Origin: an uncultured Muribaculaceae bacterium
GTDB taxonomy: Bacteria > Bacteroidota > Bacteroidia > Bacteroidales > Muribaculaceae
DNA length: 64,000 bases
Reading direction: 5' to 3'
Assembly (NCBI GenBank): GCA_910578075.1
Contig: CAJTPK010000015.1
Coordinates: 19,311 to 83,310, forward strand
This document shows, one piece after another, positions 50,430 through 59,317 of the stretch. The translations under genes and the position numbers were made by a program. The notes below the pieces were generated by a model. That model did not search any database. It was not told where the DNA came from and was given only the letters and a program-made list of their open reading frames with translations. Each line of letters begins with the position of its first letter. The first letter of the stretch is position 1.

Positions 50430-50460
50430 GTTTAAAATACTGAATTAATGAGGAGAGCAG

Positions 50461-50492
50461 AAAACGCCCGACGGATGCTCCGCCGGGCGTTT
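50461..50492. terminator. Terminator of the CoA-transferase gene
   Basis: AAACGCCCG (50462-50470) pairs with CGGGCGTTT (50484-50492), with inner CGGA/TCCG arms, and the minus strand continues as TTTT. The stem is GC-rich. Confidence 0.85.
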
Positions 50493-50528
50493 AAAGGTTT
50501 TATAAGCGATTGTTTTATTAGTCGGAGC

Positions 50529-52022
50529 TTAAACGAACTTTGAGAAGTCTGCCTGGAGCATGTCGCCCTTCTCGCTGAATGCCTGATGCAGCGCGAAGGC
50601 AGCCTTGAGTGTGTGGGGTGTGTGACCGCCCTTGGAGAGCTTGAGATAATCCCACATGAGTTCCTTATACATCGGATGAACGCAGTTCTCGATGATGGTC
50701 TCGGCGCGCTGACGCGGATCTTTGCCGCGGAGGTCTGCCACACCCTGCTCTGTGGCGAGGATCTTGACTGAGTGCTCGCTGTGGTCGAGGTGCGATACCA
50801 TCGGGACAATCGTGGAGATCTTTCCACCCTTCTGGATTGAGGGGCATGAGAAGATCGAGAGATAGGCGTTGCGGCAGAAGTCGGCGGAACCTCCGATACC
50901 GTTCATCATCTTTGTACCGAGAACGTGGGTGGAGTTGACGTTTCCGAAGATGTCTGCCTCAAGTGCGGTGTTCATAGCGATGAGTCCGAGTCGGCGAACA
51001 ACCTCGGGGCTGTTTGAGATCTCACCGGGACGCATGAGCACTTTGTCGCGGAAGAAGTCGATGTTCTCCATGAAGTGAAGCATTGCATCGTCGGAGAATG
51101 TCAATGCGCAGGTTGACGCGAATTTACATTTGCCCTCCTCCATCAGTGTCATCACGGCATCCTGGATAACCTCTGTATACATCTCGAAACGCGGAATCTC
51201 CGGATTCTCGCCAAGACCGTAGAGCACGGCATTCGCCACGTTGCCCACACCGCTCTGGATGGGGAGGAATTCCTTGGGAATACGTCCCTCGCGGAGCTGG
51301 GAGGCGAGGAAGTGACAGATATTCTCGCTGATGCGCTGGCTTACCTCATCGGGCGCGGTGAAAGGCTTGATGCTTTCAGAGGCGTTGGAAGGAACCACAC
51401 CGATGATTTTCTTCGGATCGATCTTGAGCACGGTGCTTCCGATGCGGTCTGAAGGCTTGTAGATCGGTATCTCGCGGCGGTGAGGAGGATCAAGAGGAAT
51501 ATAGTTATCGTGGAAACCACGGAATGAGTTGTGATAATATGAGGAGTATTCGATGATCACCTTCTTCGCCATCTGCGCGATGGTGGGTGTCATGCCGAGA
51601 CCTGCTCCAAGAATCACCTCTCCGTTGGGACTCATCTCCGTAGCCTCGATGATGGCCACATCGATGTCTCCATAGAAACCGTAACGCAGATCCTGCGACA
51701 GATGGCTGAGATGAAGATCGAAATAGTTCATCTCCGCTGCGTTGAGCGATTTACGCATATCACCGTGACTCTGGTAAGGAGTGCGGATGCCTACGGCGTT
51801 GGCACGTGCAAGCTCTCCATCCACATGATCATTGGTGGATGCTCCCGTGAATACGTTTATTTTAAATGGTTTGCCTTCCTCATGGAGCTTTTTGGCACGC
51901 TCAGCCAAGGTTACCGTCACTACTTTCGGAGTACCGGAAGCGGTGAAGCCGGAAAATGCGACGTTGTCACCGTTCTTGATATAACTTGCGGCCTCTTCTG
52001 CCGTGATAAATGGGATACTCAT
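50529..52022 (-). CDS. Acetyl-CoA hydrolase/transferase (succinyl-CoA:acetate CoA-transferase type)
   Basis: 497 residues in two CoA-transferase class I domains. Visible landmarks: GDNVAFSGFTASGTPKVV (about 17-34), VFTGASTNDHVDGELARAN, the oxyanion-loop GVGNVANAVLYGLGE (about 257-271) and the catalytic-Glu segment FEMYTEVIQDAVMTLMEEG (about 278-296), then GNVNSTHVLGTKMMNGIGGSADFCRNA. In fermenting Bacteroidales such enzymes move CoA between acetate and succinate or propionate, conserving energy. Monocistronic, with a promoter in the gap shared with miaB. Confidence 0.92.
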   Translation of the reverse strand: MSIPFITAEEAASYIKNGDNVAFSGFTASGTPKVVTVTLAERAKKLHEEGKPFKINVFTGASTNDHVDGELARANAVGIRTPYQSHGDMRKSLNAAEMNYFDLHLSHLSQDLRYGFYGDIDVAIIEATEMSPNGEVILGAGLGMTPTIAQMAKKVIIEYSSYYHNSFRGFHDNYIPLDPPHRREIPIYKPSDRIGSTVLKIDPKKIIGVVPSNASESIKPFTAPDEVSQRISENICHFLASQLREGRIPKEFLPIQSGVGNVANAVLYGLGENPEIPRFEMYTEVIQDAVMTLMEEGKCKFASTCALTFSDDAMLHFMENIDFFRDKVLMRPGEISNSPEVVRRLGLIAMNTALEADIFGNVNSTHVLGTKMMNGIGGSADFCRNAYLSIFSCPSIQKGGKISTIVPMVSHLDHSEHSVKILATEQGVADLRGKDPRQRAETIIENCVHPMYKELMWDYLKLSKGGHTPHTLKAAFALHQAFSEKGDMLQADFSKFV

Positions 52023-52108
52023 GATGTAACGTTATTAGATTTATGGTGTTGTTCTATTTTTAAATGCATTTTAACCTCCGCTCGTTTCTTTAATCGCGGA
52101 GTTTTATT

Positions 52109-52116
52109 TAATTTTG
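52109..52116 (+). promoter_or_regulatory. -7 element of miaB
   Basis: TAATTTTG at 52109-52116, with TTTC (52085-52088) 20 bp before. The start codon at 52135 would be about a dozen bases after transcription start. Confidence 0.6.
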
Positions 52117-52118
52117 CA

Positions 52119-52126
52119 CAAAAGTA
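52119..52126 (-). promoter_or_regulatory. -7 element of the CoA-transferase gene
   Basis: TACTTTTG on the minus strand, 2 bp from the miaB -7 box and facing it. The -33 position shows no clear TTTG. Confidence 0.45.
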
Positions 52127-52134
52127 ATAAATTT

Positions 52135-53508
52135 ATGCAAGAAAACACCATAAAGAGCCCTTTTTTTATACCTGAAAAAGATAAAAATTGCACGGTTTCT
52201 AAAAAAGTGCGCATCGAAACATACGGATGCCAGATGAATGTTGCTGATTCGGAGGTAGTTGCCGCTATGATGGAGATGGCAGGATATGACACTACAGAAA
52301 ATGACAACGAGGCTGCCGCTGTGCTCCTCAACACATGCTCCATACGCGATAACGCGGAGCAGAAGATATACTCTCGTATCGCCTACTGGAATTCCATGCG
52401 CCGCAAGACGGGACGCAATATCATAATCGGCGTGATCGGCTGCATGGCGGAGCGTCTGAAGCAGGAACTCATCGAGAAGCATGGCGTAGACATAGTGGCG
52501 GGGCCTGACGCTTACCTGGATATACCCAACCTGTTCGCCGCCGCAGAGACGGGAGCTCCGGCTATCAATATCGAGCTTTCCACAACGGAGACCTACCGCG
52601 ACATCGTGCCGCGACGGATCGGCTCCAACGGCGTTTCCGGATTCATCTCCATAATGCGCGGATGTAACAATTTCTGCTCCTACTGCATCGTGCCCTACAC
52701 CCGTGGCCGCGAGCGCTCCCGTGAGCCGGAAAGCATACTTCGCGAGCTGGCAGACCTGCGTGCGCGCGGTTTCAAGGAGGTGACTCTGTTAGGACAAAAT
52801 GTCAACAGTTATAATTTCGACAATTCAGTAGATTTCCCGGCTCTTCTCGAGATGGTGGCGGAAGCTGCTCCCGACATGCGCATACGCTTCACGACGTCTC
52901 ACCCCAAGGATATGAGCGACCGCACATTGGAAGTGATGGCTGCTCATCCGAATATCGCCCGCCATATCCATCTTCCGGTGCAGAGCGGCAGTAACAGTGT
53001 TCTGAAAGCTATGAACCGCAAATACACCCGCGAATGGTATCTCGACCGCGTGGCGGCTATCCGCAGGATCCTCCCCGACGCGGGACTCTCCACAGATATG
53101 TTCACCGGTTTCCATAATGAGAGTGAGGAGGATTTCCAGCAGACCCTCTCGCTGATGCGCGAGGCAGGATTTGATTCAGCGTTCATGTTCAAATATTCCG
53201 AGCGTCCCGGCACACTCGCCAGCCGCGAGATGCCTGACAACATCCCGGAGGATGTGAAGATAGAGCGTCTCAACCGCATGATAGCCCTTCAGAACGAGCT
53301 TTCGCTCGAAAGCAACCGCAAGGATATAGGCAAGGAATTTGAAGTCTTGGTGGAAGGCACATCAAAACGCAATGCAGGAGAACTCTTCGGTCGCACGTCG
53401 CAAAACAAAGTGGCGGTCTTCCCCGCAGGCAACCTCCGCCCCGGCGACTTCACCCGCGTCCGCGTCCTCTCCGCCACCTCCGCGACACTCCTCGCCGAAA
53501 CCATTTAG
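52135..53508 (+). CDS. miaB: tRNA-2-methylthio-N6-dimethylallyladenosine synthase
   Basis: A radical-SAM methylthiotransferase that adds the 2-methylthio group to i6A37 of tRNAs. The start ATG at 52135 (MQENTIKSPF) is chosen because the upstream TTG lies inside the -7 box. The N-terminal UPF0004 domain holds the first cluster (YGCQMNVADSE, NTCSIRDNAE, VIGCMAE); the radical-SAM C-x3-C-x2-C is CNNFCSYC followed by IVPYTRGRERSR; a TRAM domain (EVLVEGTSKRNAGELFGRTSQNK) ends the protein. Its stop interleaves with the stop of the convergent gene (4-nt overlap). Confidence 0.97.
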   Translation: MQENTIKSPFFIPEKDKNCTVSKKVRIETYGCQMNVADSEVVAAMMEMAGYDTTENDNEAAAVLLNTCSIRDNAEQKIYSRIAYWNSMRRKTGRNIIIGVIGCMAERLKQELIEKHGVDIVAGPDAYLDIPNLFAAAETGAPAINIELSTTETYRDIVPRRIGSNGVSGFISIMRGCNNFCSYCIVPYTRGRERSREPESILRELADLRARGFKEVTLLGQNVNSYNFDNSVDFPALLEMVAEAAPDMRIRFTTSHPKDMSDRTLEVMAAHPNIARHIHLPVQSGSNSVLKAMNRKYTREWYLDRVAAIRRILPDAGLSTDMFTGFHNESEEDFQQTLSLMREAGFDSAFMFKYSERPGTLASREMPDNIPEDVKIERLNRMIALQNELSLESNRKDIGKEFEVLVEGTSKRNAGELFGRTSQNKVAVFPAGNLRPGDFTRVRVLSATSATLLAETI

Positions 53509-56486
53509 CGGGTGGGTTTGCAGACGATACCTTTGGATTTACGCCCGTTGATCGCTATGGTCAGCGGGTTTTCAAATTTTACGATGCGGAGACTGTCACT
53601 CTCGTATTCGGCAGGCAGGGAGTTGAGATAGTCTATGTCGATGAATCCGTTTCCTCCGGCTGGGTCGATGGTGAGATAACCGACACCGAAGGATGTGAGG
53701 TTCTGAAAGAAATGTGTGCCTTGCGACGGCTCTATCCTATAGCCGGGCATCGCGGATTCCGCAATAAGACGCGCACCCGCTATCTGCGACCACTTCACCG
53801 GTATACCGAGCGCGGGATCGGATGATCCCCACCGTCCCGGTCCGACAAGAATATATGGCTCTCCGCTTTCTACAAACCGGGCGTTGACAGCCTCGATCTC
53901 TCCCGCGAGCTCAGGATTTCGCGATGAATCGAAAGTCTCGGGCTTCACATAAACAAGATACCGGACATTATCCATCAGGCCGTGTCCCAACGCTGTCTCA
54001 CTGCGGAGAATCAGATCTTTGTCGTCAACATCCATGATGGAGTCGTCAAGCATCTCCTTGGTGTCGACAATCGGCCGGATCTGAAGCCAATATACCGTAC
54101 CTTTCTCACCGTTGGGTCCGGGTGTCGGATTTATGTTTCCGGCAAATTCAATCTCCACGGGACGCCCCATCTCGTATTGACCGGTGGCAAGCATAAAGTC
54201 CGCGATCTTTGCCAGCGGAAAGACATTATGCTTCAGCACATTCGCAAACGTCACGACTTTCCTGCCGCGACCGAATTCAGTATCTCGGATCACCCTGTCG
54301 TCAACATCAAATGTAGAGACAAGATATTTCAACGCTCCAGTCTTGAACGCATCCGCCACACTGACTTTACTGATGTTGAAACTGTCGTCTACAAGGAATT
54401 CAGTCGCATTACCCTTATGTTCAGGCAACCCGTACAGCATTGTCTGGGTGTCGCGTAATGCTAATTCGAGGGTGGATGTCTGGAGCACTTTATCGGGATG
54501 TGCCGGAGAGAAACGTAGCGCCACTCCGCCATCAACGATATATTTACCGAGACCTGCCGCAACCTCCACAACTCCCTCCTCGGCAGTTTCATCGCCCGTG
54601 GGGTAATAATTCAGCGAACGTCCTACCCCCGAAAAACTCGGATAATAGAATCCGGCATGATCCTCTCCCGCCACTTCCTGCAATATCACAGCCATTTTCT
54701 CCTGGTCAATGACATTGCTCGTGGCATTCATATAAGCCTTTGAGTCTGCGAAGAATACGGAGGCATATACCGCTTTCACCGCATCGGTGAGCATCCGCAT
54801 CCGCTGGTCGGTATCCTCTGTGTAAGGAATCATATAAGTGGAGTAGATTCCTGCAAAAGGCTGGTAATGGGAGTCTTCAAGCAGGGAACTGCTTCTTACA
54901 GCCAACGGACGGCGAACCACATCGAAGAAAGCCTCGAAATCCGAAATCAACTCATCGGGAAGTTTCGCGGCGAGGAACGCCTTGAGTATCTCCTCATCCG
55001 GGGCATCGGAAAGGGCTATCTTGTAGAGGTTGTTGCTATCCATGAATTCATCGAAGATATCGGTGCATACAACCACTGTATGCGGAATGGTGATCTGCAC
55101 CCCCTCGAAATCATCACACACGGGATTGCGCTTGATAATCTGGTCAATGAAAGCTAATCCGCGCCCTTTACCTCCCATAGAGCCTTCACCGATTCGGGCG
55201 AAGTTACTCCAGCTGTCGTAATTGTCTTTATGGAAAAGCGCCACGACACCGCGGTTCTTCATCCTGCGGTATCTGACGATAGTATCGAAAATGAGTTTCT
55301 TTAGTTTCGGAGCGTCCTCTATGTTGGTGAATTCAATCCCCTTCAGCACCTCCGCTATGGCGAAAAGCGCGCGGGAATAAAGCCAGCGCGATATGCTGTT
55401 GGTGGAGCAATAGAAATAGAGCACGTCATCCGGAATGGATTCAATCTTTTTCTGCAGATCCTTCAGATTGACAATGCGCATCAGCTCATTGCCGCTCAAA
55501 GGCTCCCTGACTATGAAATCTCCGAAACCGAATTTCTTTGTGACCGCCTCCCTCAGATCGAGCGGAAGCGTTTTGGAATTTTTATCAAGGAATACAAAAC
55601 CTGCCTGCTCAGCCGGCACACGGTTAGCGCTCTCCTGGCTCTCCATTATGATGGGGAGATAGGGATTACGGCTTCTGGCGAGTTTCGCTATCTTCATCCC
55701 CGCCTCCGGATCTTTCTCTCCGTTTACCGGGAAACGGGCGTCGGTGATGATTCCCAATATATTGTCACCGTATTTGTCGAGAAGGGCCTCAGCCTCCTCA
55801 TAATCGCGCGCGAGAAGCACTTTCGAGCGTCCCCTCATGCGCATCATCTGCTCATGCTCGTTGAGCGCCTCGGTGGCGAAGCGCATCGACTGCTTGAGCA
55901 AGAATTTGAAAAGGTGGGGAAGTATCGAGGAATAGAACCGGATGGAATCCTCAATCAGAAGGATCGCCTGCACACCGACCTCTTCAATGTCGGTGTCGGC
56001 ATTCATCCTGTCTTCTATCAGCTTTATGATGGCAAGGATAAGATCCACGTTGCCGAGCCATGAGAACACATAGTCGACGCCACGGAGATCCTCGTTAGCG
56101 ATCCTGCGTCTCACCTCCTTCGAGAAGGGGGTGAGCACGACAAGAGGTATATCGGGATAGAGAGAGTCGATCTTTACAGCCTCACGGAATGTCTCGCTGA
56201 TATCCACGCCGGGCATGGCGATAATCAGGTCGAACGCCTTGTCGGCAAGGGCTGCGTACGCCTCTTCATAATTCGCCACTTTCGTGAAACGCGGCGGCGA
56301 CGATAGATTCAGATGCACATATTCCATGTATATCTGCTCATCGACACGGCCGTCTTCCTCAAGCATGAAGGCGTCATAGGGCGTAGCAATCAGAAGCACA
56401 TTGAAAATGCGCTTCTGCATCAAGTTCTGGAAAGCCGTATCTTTCAGAAAGAGACGGCTCATCCCCGGTCCTTCAAGATTTCTCAT
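53505..56486 (-). CDS. Double receiver-like domain fused to a PPDK_N (ATP-binding) domain
   Basis: 993 residues. Two receiver-like domains (about 25-160: FNVLLIATPYDAFMLEEDGRVDEQ; FDLIIAMPGV; IPLVVLTPFS; and about 170-330: AILLIEDSIRFYSS; ILGIITDARFP; LPIIMES; FVFLDKNS) precede a PEP-synthase/PPDK N-terminal ATP-grasp domain (GEGSMGGKGRGLAFID near 445, RRPLAVRSSSLLEDSHYQPFAGIYSTY near 548, GRPVEIEFAGNIN). The phosphohistidine and PEP-barrel domains of real PEP synthases are absent, although the length is filled by a further C-terminal region (YILVGPGRWGSSDPALGIPVKW). Function unknown. Last gene of the minus-strand cluster, 22 bp after the HemD-like gene. Start may be the Met at 56462. Confidence 0.8.
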   Translation of the reverse strand: MRNLEGPGMSRLFLKDTAFQNLMQKRIFNVLLIATPYDAFMLEEDGRVDEQIYMEYVHLNLSSPPRFTKVANYEEAYAALADKAFDLIIAMPGVDISETFREAVKIDSLYPDIPLVVLTPFSKEVRRRIANEDLRGVDYVFSWLGNVDLILAIIKLIEDRMNADTDIEEVGVQAILLIEDSIRFYSSILPHLFKFLLKQSMRFATEALNEHEQMMRMRGRSKVLLARDYEEAEALLDKYGDNILGIITDARFPVNGEKDPEAGMKIAKLARSRNPYLPIIMESQESANRVPAEQAGFVFLDKNSKTLPLDLREAVTKKFGFGDFIVREPLSGNELMRIVNLKDLQKKIESIPDDVLYFYCSTNSISRWLYSRALFAIAEVLKGIEFTNIEDAPKLKKLIFDTIVRYRRMKNRGVVALFHKDNYDSWSNFARIGEGSMGGKGRGLAFIDQIIKRNPVCDDFEGVQITIPHTVVVCTDIFDEFMDSNNLYKIALSDAPDEEILKAFLAAKLPDELISDFEAFFDVVRRPLAVRSSSLLEDSHYQPFAGIYSTYMIPYTEDTDQRMRMLTDAVKAVYASVFFADSKAYMNATSNVIDQEKMAVILQEVAGEDHAGFYYPSFSGVGRSLNYYPTGDETAEEGVVEVAAGLGKYIVDGGVALRFSPAHPDKVLQTSTLELALRDTQTMLYGLPEHKGNATEFLVDDSFNISKVSVADAFKTGALKYLVSTFDVDDRVIRDTEFGRGRKVVTFANVLKHNVFPLAKIADFMLATGQYEMGRPVEIEFAGNINPTPGPNGEKGTVYWLQIRPIVDTKEMLDDSIMDVDDKDLILRSETALGHGLMDNVRYLVYVKPETFDSSRNPELAGEIEAVNARFVESGEPYILVGPGRWGSSDPALGIPVKWSQIAGARLIAESAMPGYRIEPSQGTHFFQNLTSFGVGYLTIDPAGGNGFIDIDYLNSLPAEYESDSLRIVKFENPLTIAINGRKSKGIVCKPTR

Positions 56487-56508
56487 AGGCTGTGGCGGGA
56501 GGATTGTC

Positions 56509-57261
56509 TCACGCCTTTGATGCGAGGAATTTGTCTATTGCCTCAGGCATAGACCTCGCCTCGACAGTAGGCGCGGAGATATCGAGACGCAGACCGGCAT
56601 CCTCAACAGCCTTGGCTGTGGTGCTGCCGAACGTCGCGATATAAGTGGGACGCGCATCCTGGTTGAAATCGGGGAAGTTCTTCATCAGAGAAGCTATCCC
56701 CGCCGGGCTGAAGAAGACGAGCATGTCGTAATCGAGATCCTCACCGGGCTGGAAATCGTTGCTGACCGTGCGATACATCACAACCTTGGTCACATCAAGA
56801 CCGAGCCTGTTGAGCTCCTCAACATCCTCTTTATGCACATCCGAAATAGGGAAAAGGAATTTCTCCTTATTGTTTTTGACAAGTGATGCCACAAGCTGTG
56901 CGTCATCGAGCTTACCTGTCTTGCCGAATGAGATCTTACGCTTACGGTAAACAATATATTTCTGCAGATAGAGGGCGATAGACTCCGTGGTGCAGAAATA
57001 GCGCATCGTATCGGGCACTTTCACCCGCATCTCCTCGCACAGGCGGAAATAATGATCCACGGCTGTACGCGATGTGAAGATAACACCGGTGTAATCGGCA
57101 AGGTTAACCTTGGCGGCACGAAACTCTTTGGCTGTAAGCCCCTCGATCTTTATAAAGGGACGAAAAACCATCTCCACTCCATATTTATTGCAGATATCAT
57201 AATATGGAGATTTGTCAGATGAGGGCTTAGGCTGGGAAACTAATATCTTCTTAATATTCAT
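56509..57261 (-). CDS. Uroporphyrinogen-III synthase (HemD-like)
   Basis: 250 residues with the weakly conserved HemD two-domain plan: ILVSQPKP at the start, ADYTGVIFTSRTAVDHYFRL (about 56-75), FPISDVHKEDVEELNRLGLDVTKVVMYRTV and DMLVFFSPAGIASLMKNF, then YIATFGSTTAKAVEDAGLRLDISAPTVEARSMPEAIDKFL. HemD cyclises hydroxymethylbilane for haem and cobamide synthesis. No other hem gene is in the window, and many gut Bacteroidales lack haem synthesis, so an alternative role is possible. It follows the DUF4271 gene after 39 bp. Confidence 0.8.
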   Translation of the reverse strand: MNIKKILVSQPKPSSDKSPYYDICNKYGVEMVFRPFIKIEGLTAKEFRAAKVNLADYTGVIFTSRTAVDHYFRLCEEMRVKVPDTMRYFCTTESIALYLQKYIVYRKRKISFGKTGKLDDAQLVASLVKNNKEKFLFPISDVHKEDVEELNRLGLDVTKVVMYRTVSNDFQPGEDLDYDMLVFFSPAGIASLMKNFPDFNQDARPTYIATFGSTTAKAVEDAGLRLDISAPTVEARSMPEAIDKFLASKA

Positions 57262-57300
57262 TCTCAGTTATTAAAATCTTTAAGCAATATCGCTGCTCTT

Positions 57301-58275
57301 TTATAGCCACATCACGCAGATTTGAAGAGCCGCGACATATGCCAGAACCATAGGTACGATTTCTAAACTGCAAAGGTAGTACAAAAAAAGCAACAATGAG
57401 GAAATTTGGTTGAAAAAAATCCTAAATCCTTTATAAATAAATTGAATTTTTCCGATTATGAACACAATTCCCGCCGAAATCAATATCTCGCGGCTCCATT
57501 CCGTATAACATAACGCAAGAAGTGCGAGCGGGAAAAAGAGAAACACCTGTAGCCCCATTGTGGCTGTGGCTCCCTTCACCCAGATCCGGGTAAGCTTGCT
57601 GTCGGTAAAGATATTGCCCGACACCTCATAGGCAAGCAGGCTGAAGATGACATAACATGCCGCCACCATGCAGCATAAACCAATCCCAGCCAACGGTTTG
57701 TCGGGAATTGTCAGCGATGCTCCGGGAATGTCCGGAACGGTGTAAAGGAGAAGCTTCCAAAGCAGGATCCCGGCACAGCAGATCCAGCCGGCAATCAGGA
57801 TCAACAGGAAGGAGGTCTCTTTTACGGTATTGTCAAACATATTGTGTCGCGTGCGCACATCCTTTATGTCCGAGACGAGCGTGCGTATGTAACGCGGCGT
57901 ATTCTTCAGTTTCATGCACACGGCGCAGAAAAGTATGGCCATCACGGCAAACACCCATGACATCCCGTCGCCGGAAGCGTTGCGGGTGTTGGCTGTGGCG
58001 GTGAGTTGTTCGCGGTAAGGAGCCTGAAGCACTATGCCGAAACCGCTCTTCTCCTTTGCCAGGGAATCATTCACGGCACGTATTATCGAATCCTGACGCG
58101 CCTTCGCAGCGGAATCCACCTGCTGCACCGGCTTCCACGCAGACACAGCCTTGGCGGGCGCATTCTTTTTCATGCCCACCGGAATCAACGGTTCCGACGC
58201 ATGTTGCGGCACCACTATCTCATCGACTGTCTGCCAGCCTGCCCCGTGTGTGGAAACGCTGTCTCTCATAGCCAT
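57301..58275 (-). CDS. DUF4271 membrane protein
   Basis: 324 residues. After a soluble, Lys-rich N-terminal region (about 1-125) lie about six or seven membrane helices (GMSWVFAVMAILFCAVCMKL; SFLLILIAGWICCAGILLWKLL; IGLCCMVAACYVIFSLLAYEV; MGLQVFLFFPLALLALCYTEW; ILISAGIVFIIGKIQFIYKG; LLLFLYYLCSLEIVPMVLAYVAAL). DUF4271 is a Bacteroidota family usually next to hemD and without assigned function. The start overlaps the epimerase stop by 10 nt; the in-frame ATG at 58269 also overlaps. Confidence 0.82.
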   Translation of the reverse strand: MAMRDSVSTHGAGWQTVDEIVVPQHASEPLIPVGMKKNAPAKAVSAWKPVQQVDSAAKARQDSIIRAVNDSLAKEKSGFGIVLQAPYREQLTATANTRNASGDGMSWVFAVMAILFCAVCMKLKNTPRYIRTLVSDIKDVRTRHNMFDNTVKETSFLLILIAGWICCAGILLWKLLLYTVPDIPGASLTIPDKPLAGIGLCCMVAACYVIFSLLAYEVSGNIFTDSKLTRIWVKGATATMGLQVFLFFPLALLALCYTEWSREILISAGIVFIIGKIQFIYKGFRIFFNQISSLLLFLYYLCSLEIVPMVLAYVAALQICVMWL

Positions 58276-59270
58276 CCCTCTTCCTTATACCATTTCACGC
58301 AACGTCCGATCCCATCCTGCAATGAAACAACAGGAGTGAATCCGAAATCGCGGCGCGCCTTGGAGATATCCACACTCCAGTTGCGCTGCTTCATGATTCT
58401 ATATTTATCGCGGTTGAGCGTAGAGGGTTTCATCCTCGCCACTCCTATCTTCTCTGCCACAGCAGACACCGCCTTGACGCCCCACAGAGGCATTCTGACC
58501 GGAACAACGATGCGCTTACCCATCGCCTTCGACACCATCTTTCTGAATTCCTTCTGCGTATATGCCCGGTCTTCGGAAAGATCATATGTCTCCTTCACCG
58601 GAGCCTTCTCCAAGGCATCGAATACAGCCCTGGCAAGATCTTCCACATATATGAAGGTGAGCAACTGCTTGCGGAACCCTACCGAGAAATCAAAACCTTT
58701 CCCGATGGATTTGAACATAAGGAAGTAATCATGGTCGCGCGGACCATATATACCGGTCGGACGCAATATGATATAAGGCATCCCGTCCATCTCAAGCCAC
58801 ATCTCGGCTTTAAGCTTGGACGCACCATATTTTGTATTGGGCATAGGGATCATCGTCTCGTTGAAAGGGGTATACCCCTTCTCATCACCCGGTCCCATGG
58901 CGGAAAGGGAGCTCATATAGAGGAACTTCTCCGGAACCATCTCCGCTGATTTGAGCGCAGTGGTGAAATGGCGCAGATAATCGTAATTGATTCTGGAGAA
59001 ATCGGCATACCGTGTCACCTTGGTTGCCCCGAGATTATAGACAATATAATCCCATTTCTCCCCGGCTGGCAATGCTGTGGAAAGAGCTGCCGCCAGACTC
59101 TCAGGGCGAGAAAAGTCCAGGTTAAGGAATTTTATGCGGGGATCGGCAAGCCACTGGCGCGATGTGCTCTCTCGCACTCCAGCCCACACCTCGTATCCGC
59201 GGCGAAGACCTTCCGCCACTATAAATCCACCGGCAAATCCACCGGCTCCTACCACCAGAACTCTCTTCAT
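58266..59270 (-). CDS. NAD(P)-dependent epimerase/dehydratase
   Basis: 334 residues of the extended SDR family: nucleotide-binding VLVVGAGGFAGGFI (about 4-17), the NAxx-type YNLGATKV, catalytic Ser/Tyr/Lys as MSSLSAMG and PNTKYGASKLKAEMWL (YxxxK about 150-154), and ILRPTGIYGPRDHD. These act on nucleotide sugars or steroid/dihydroflavonol-like substrates. Downstream of the deacetylase and DUF2723 genes, it may take part in cell-surface glycan building; substrate unknown. Confidence 0.9.
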   Translation of the reverse strand: MKRVLVVGAGGFAGGFIVAEGLRRGYEVWAGVRESTSRQWLADPRIKFLNLDFSRPESLAAALSTALPAGEKWDYIVYNLGATKVTRYADFSRINYDYLRHFTTALKSAEMVPEKFLYMSSLSAMGPGDEKGYTPFNETMIPMPNTKYGASKLKAEMWLEMDGMPYIILRPTGIYGPRDHDYFLMFKSIGKGFDFSVGFRKQLLTFIYVEDLARAVFDALEKAPVKETYDLSEDRAYTQKEFRKMVSKAMGKRIVVPVRMPLWGVKAVSAVAEKIGVARMKPSTLNRDKYRIMKQRNWSVDISKARRDFGFTPVVSLQDGIGRCVKWYKEEGWL

Positions 59271-59271
59271 A

Positions 59272-59303
59272 TCTTTGCGTTTATAACTCTTTGCGTTTAT
59301 AAC
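59272..59303. repeat. Perfect 16-bp tandem duplication
   Basis: TCTTTGCGTTTATAAC occurs twice end to end (59272-59287, 59288-59303) in the short gap between the deacetylase and epimerase genes. Confidence 0.9.
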
Positions 59304-59317
59304 ACAGTCAATCCCTT

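Noticed and set aside
50430..50528. Small gene between the 295-bp element and the CoA-transferase gene
   Set aside because: The open frame there overlaps the terminator and the CoA-transferase 3' end and has no protein-like features.
56509..57261. Complete haem synthesis cluster around the HemD-like gene
   Set aside because: No other hem gene is in the window.
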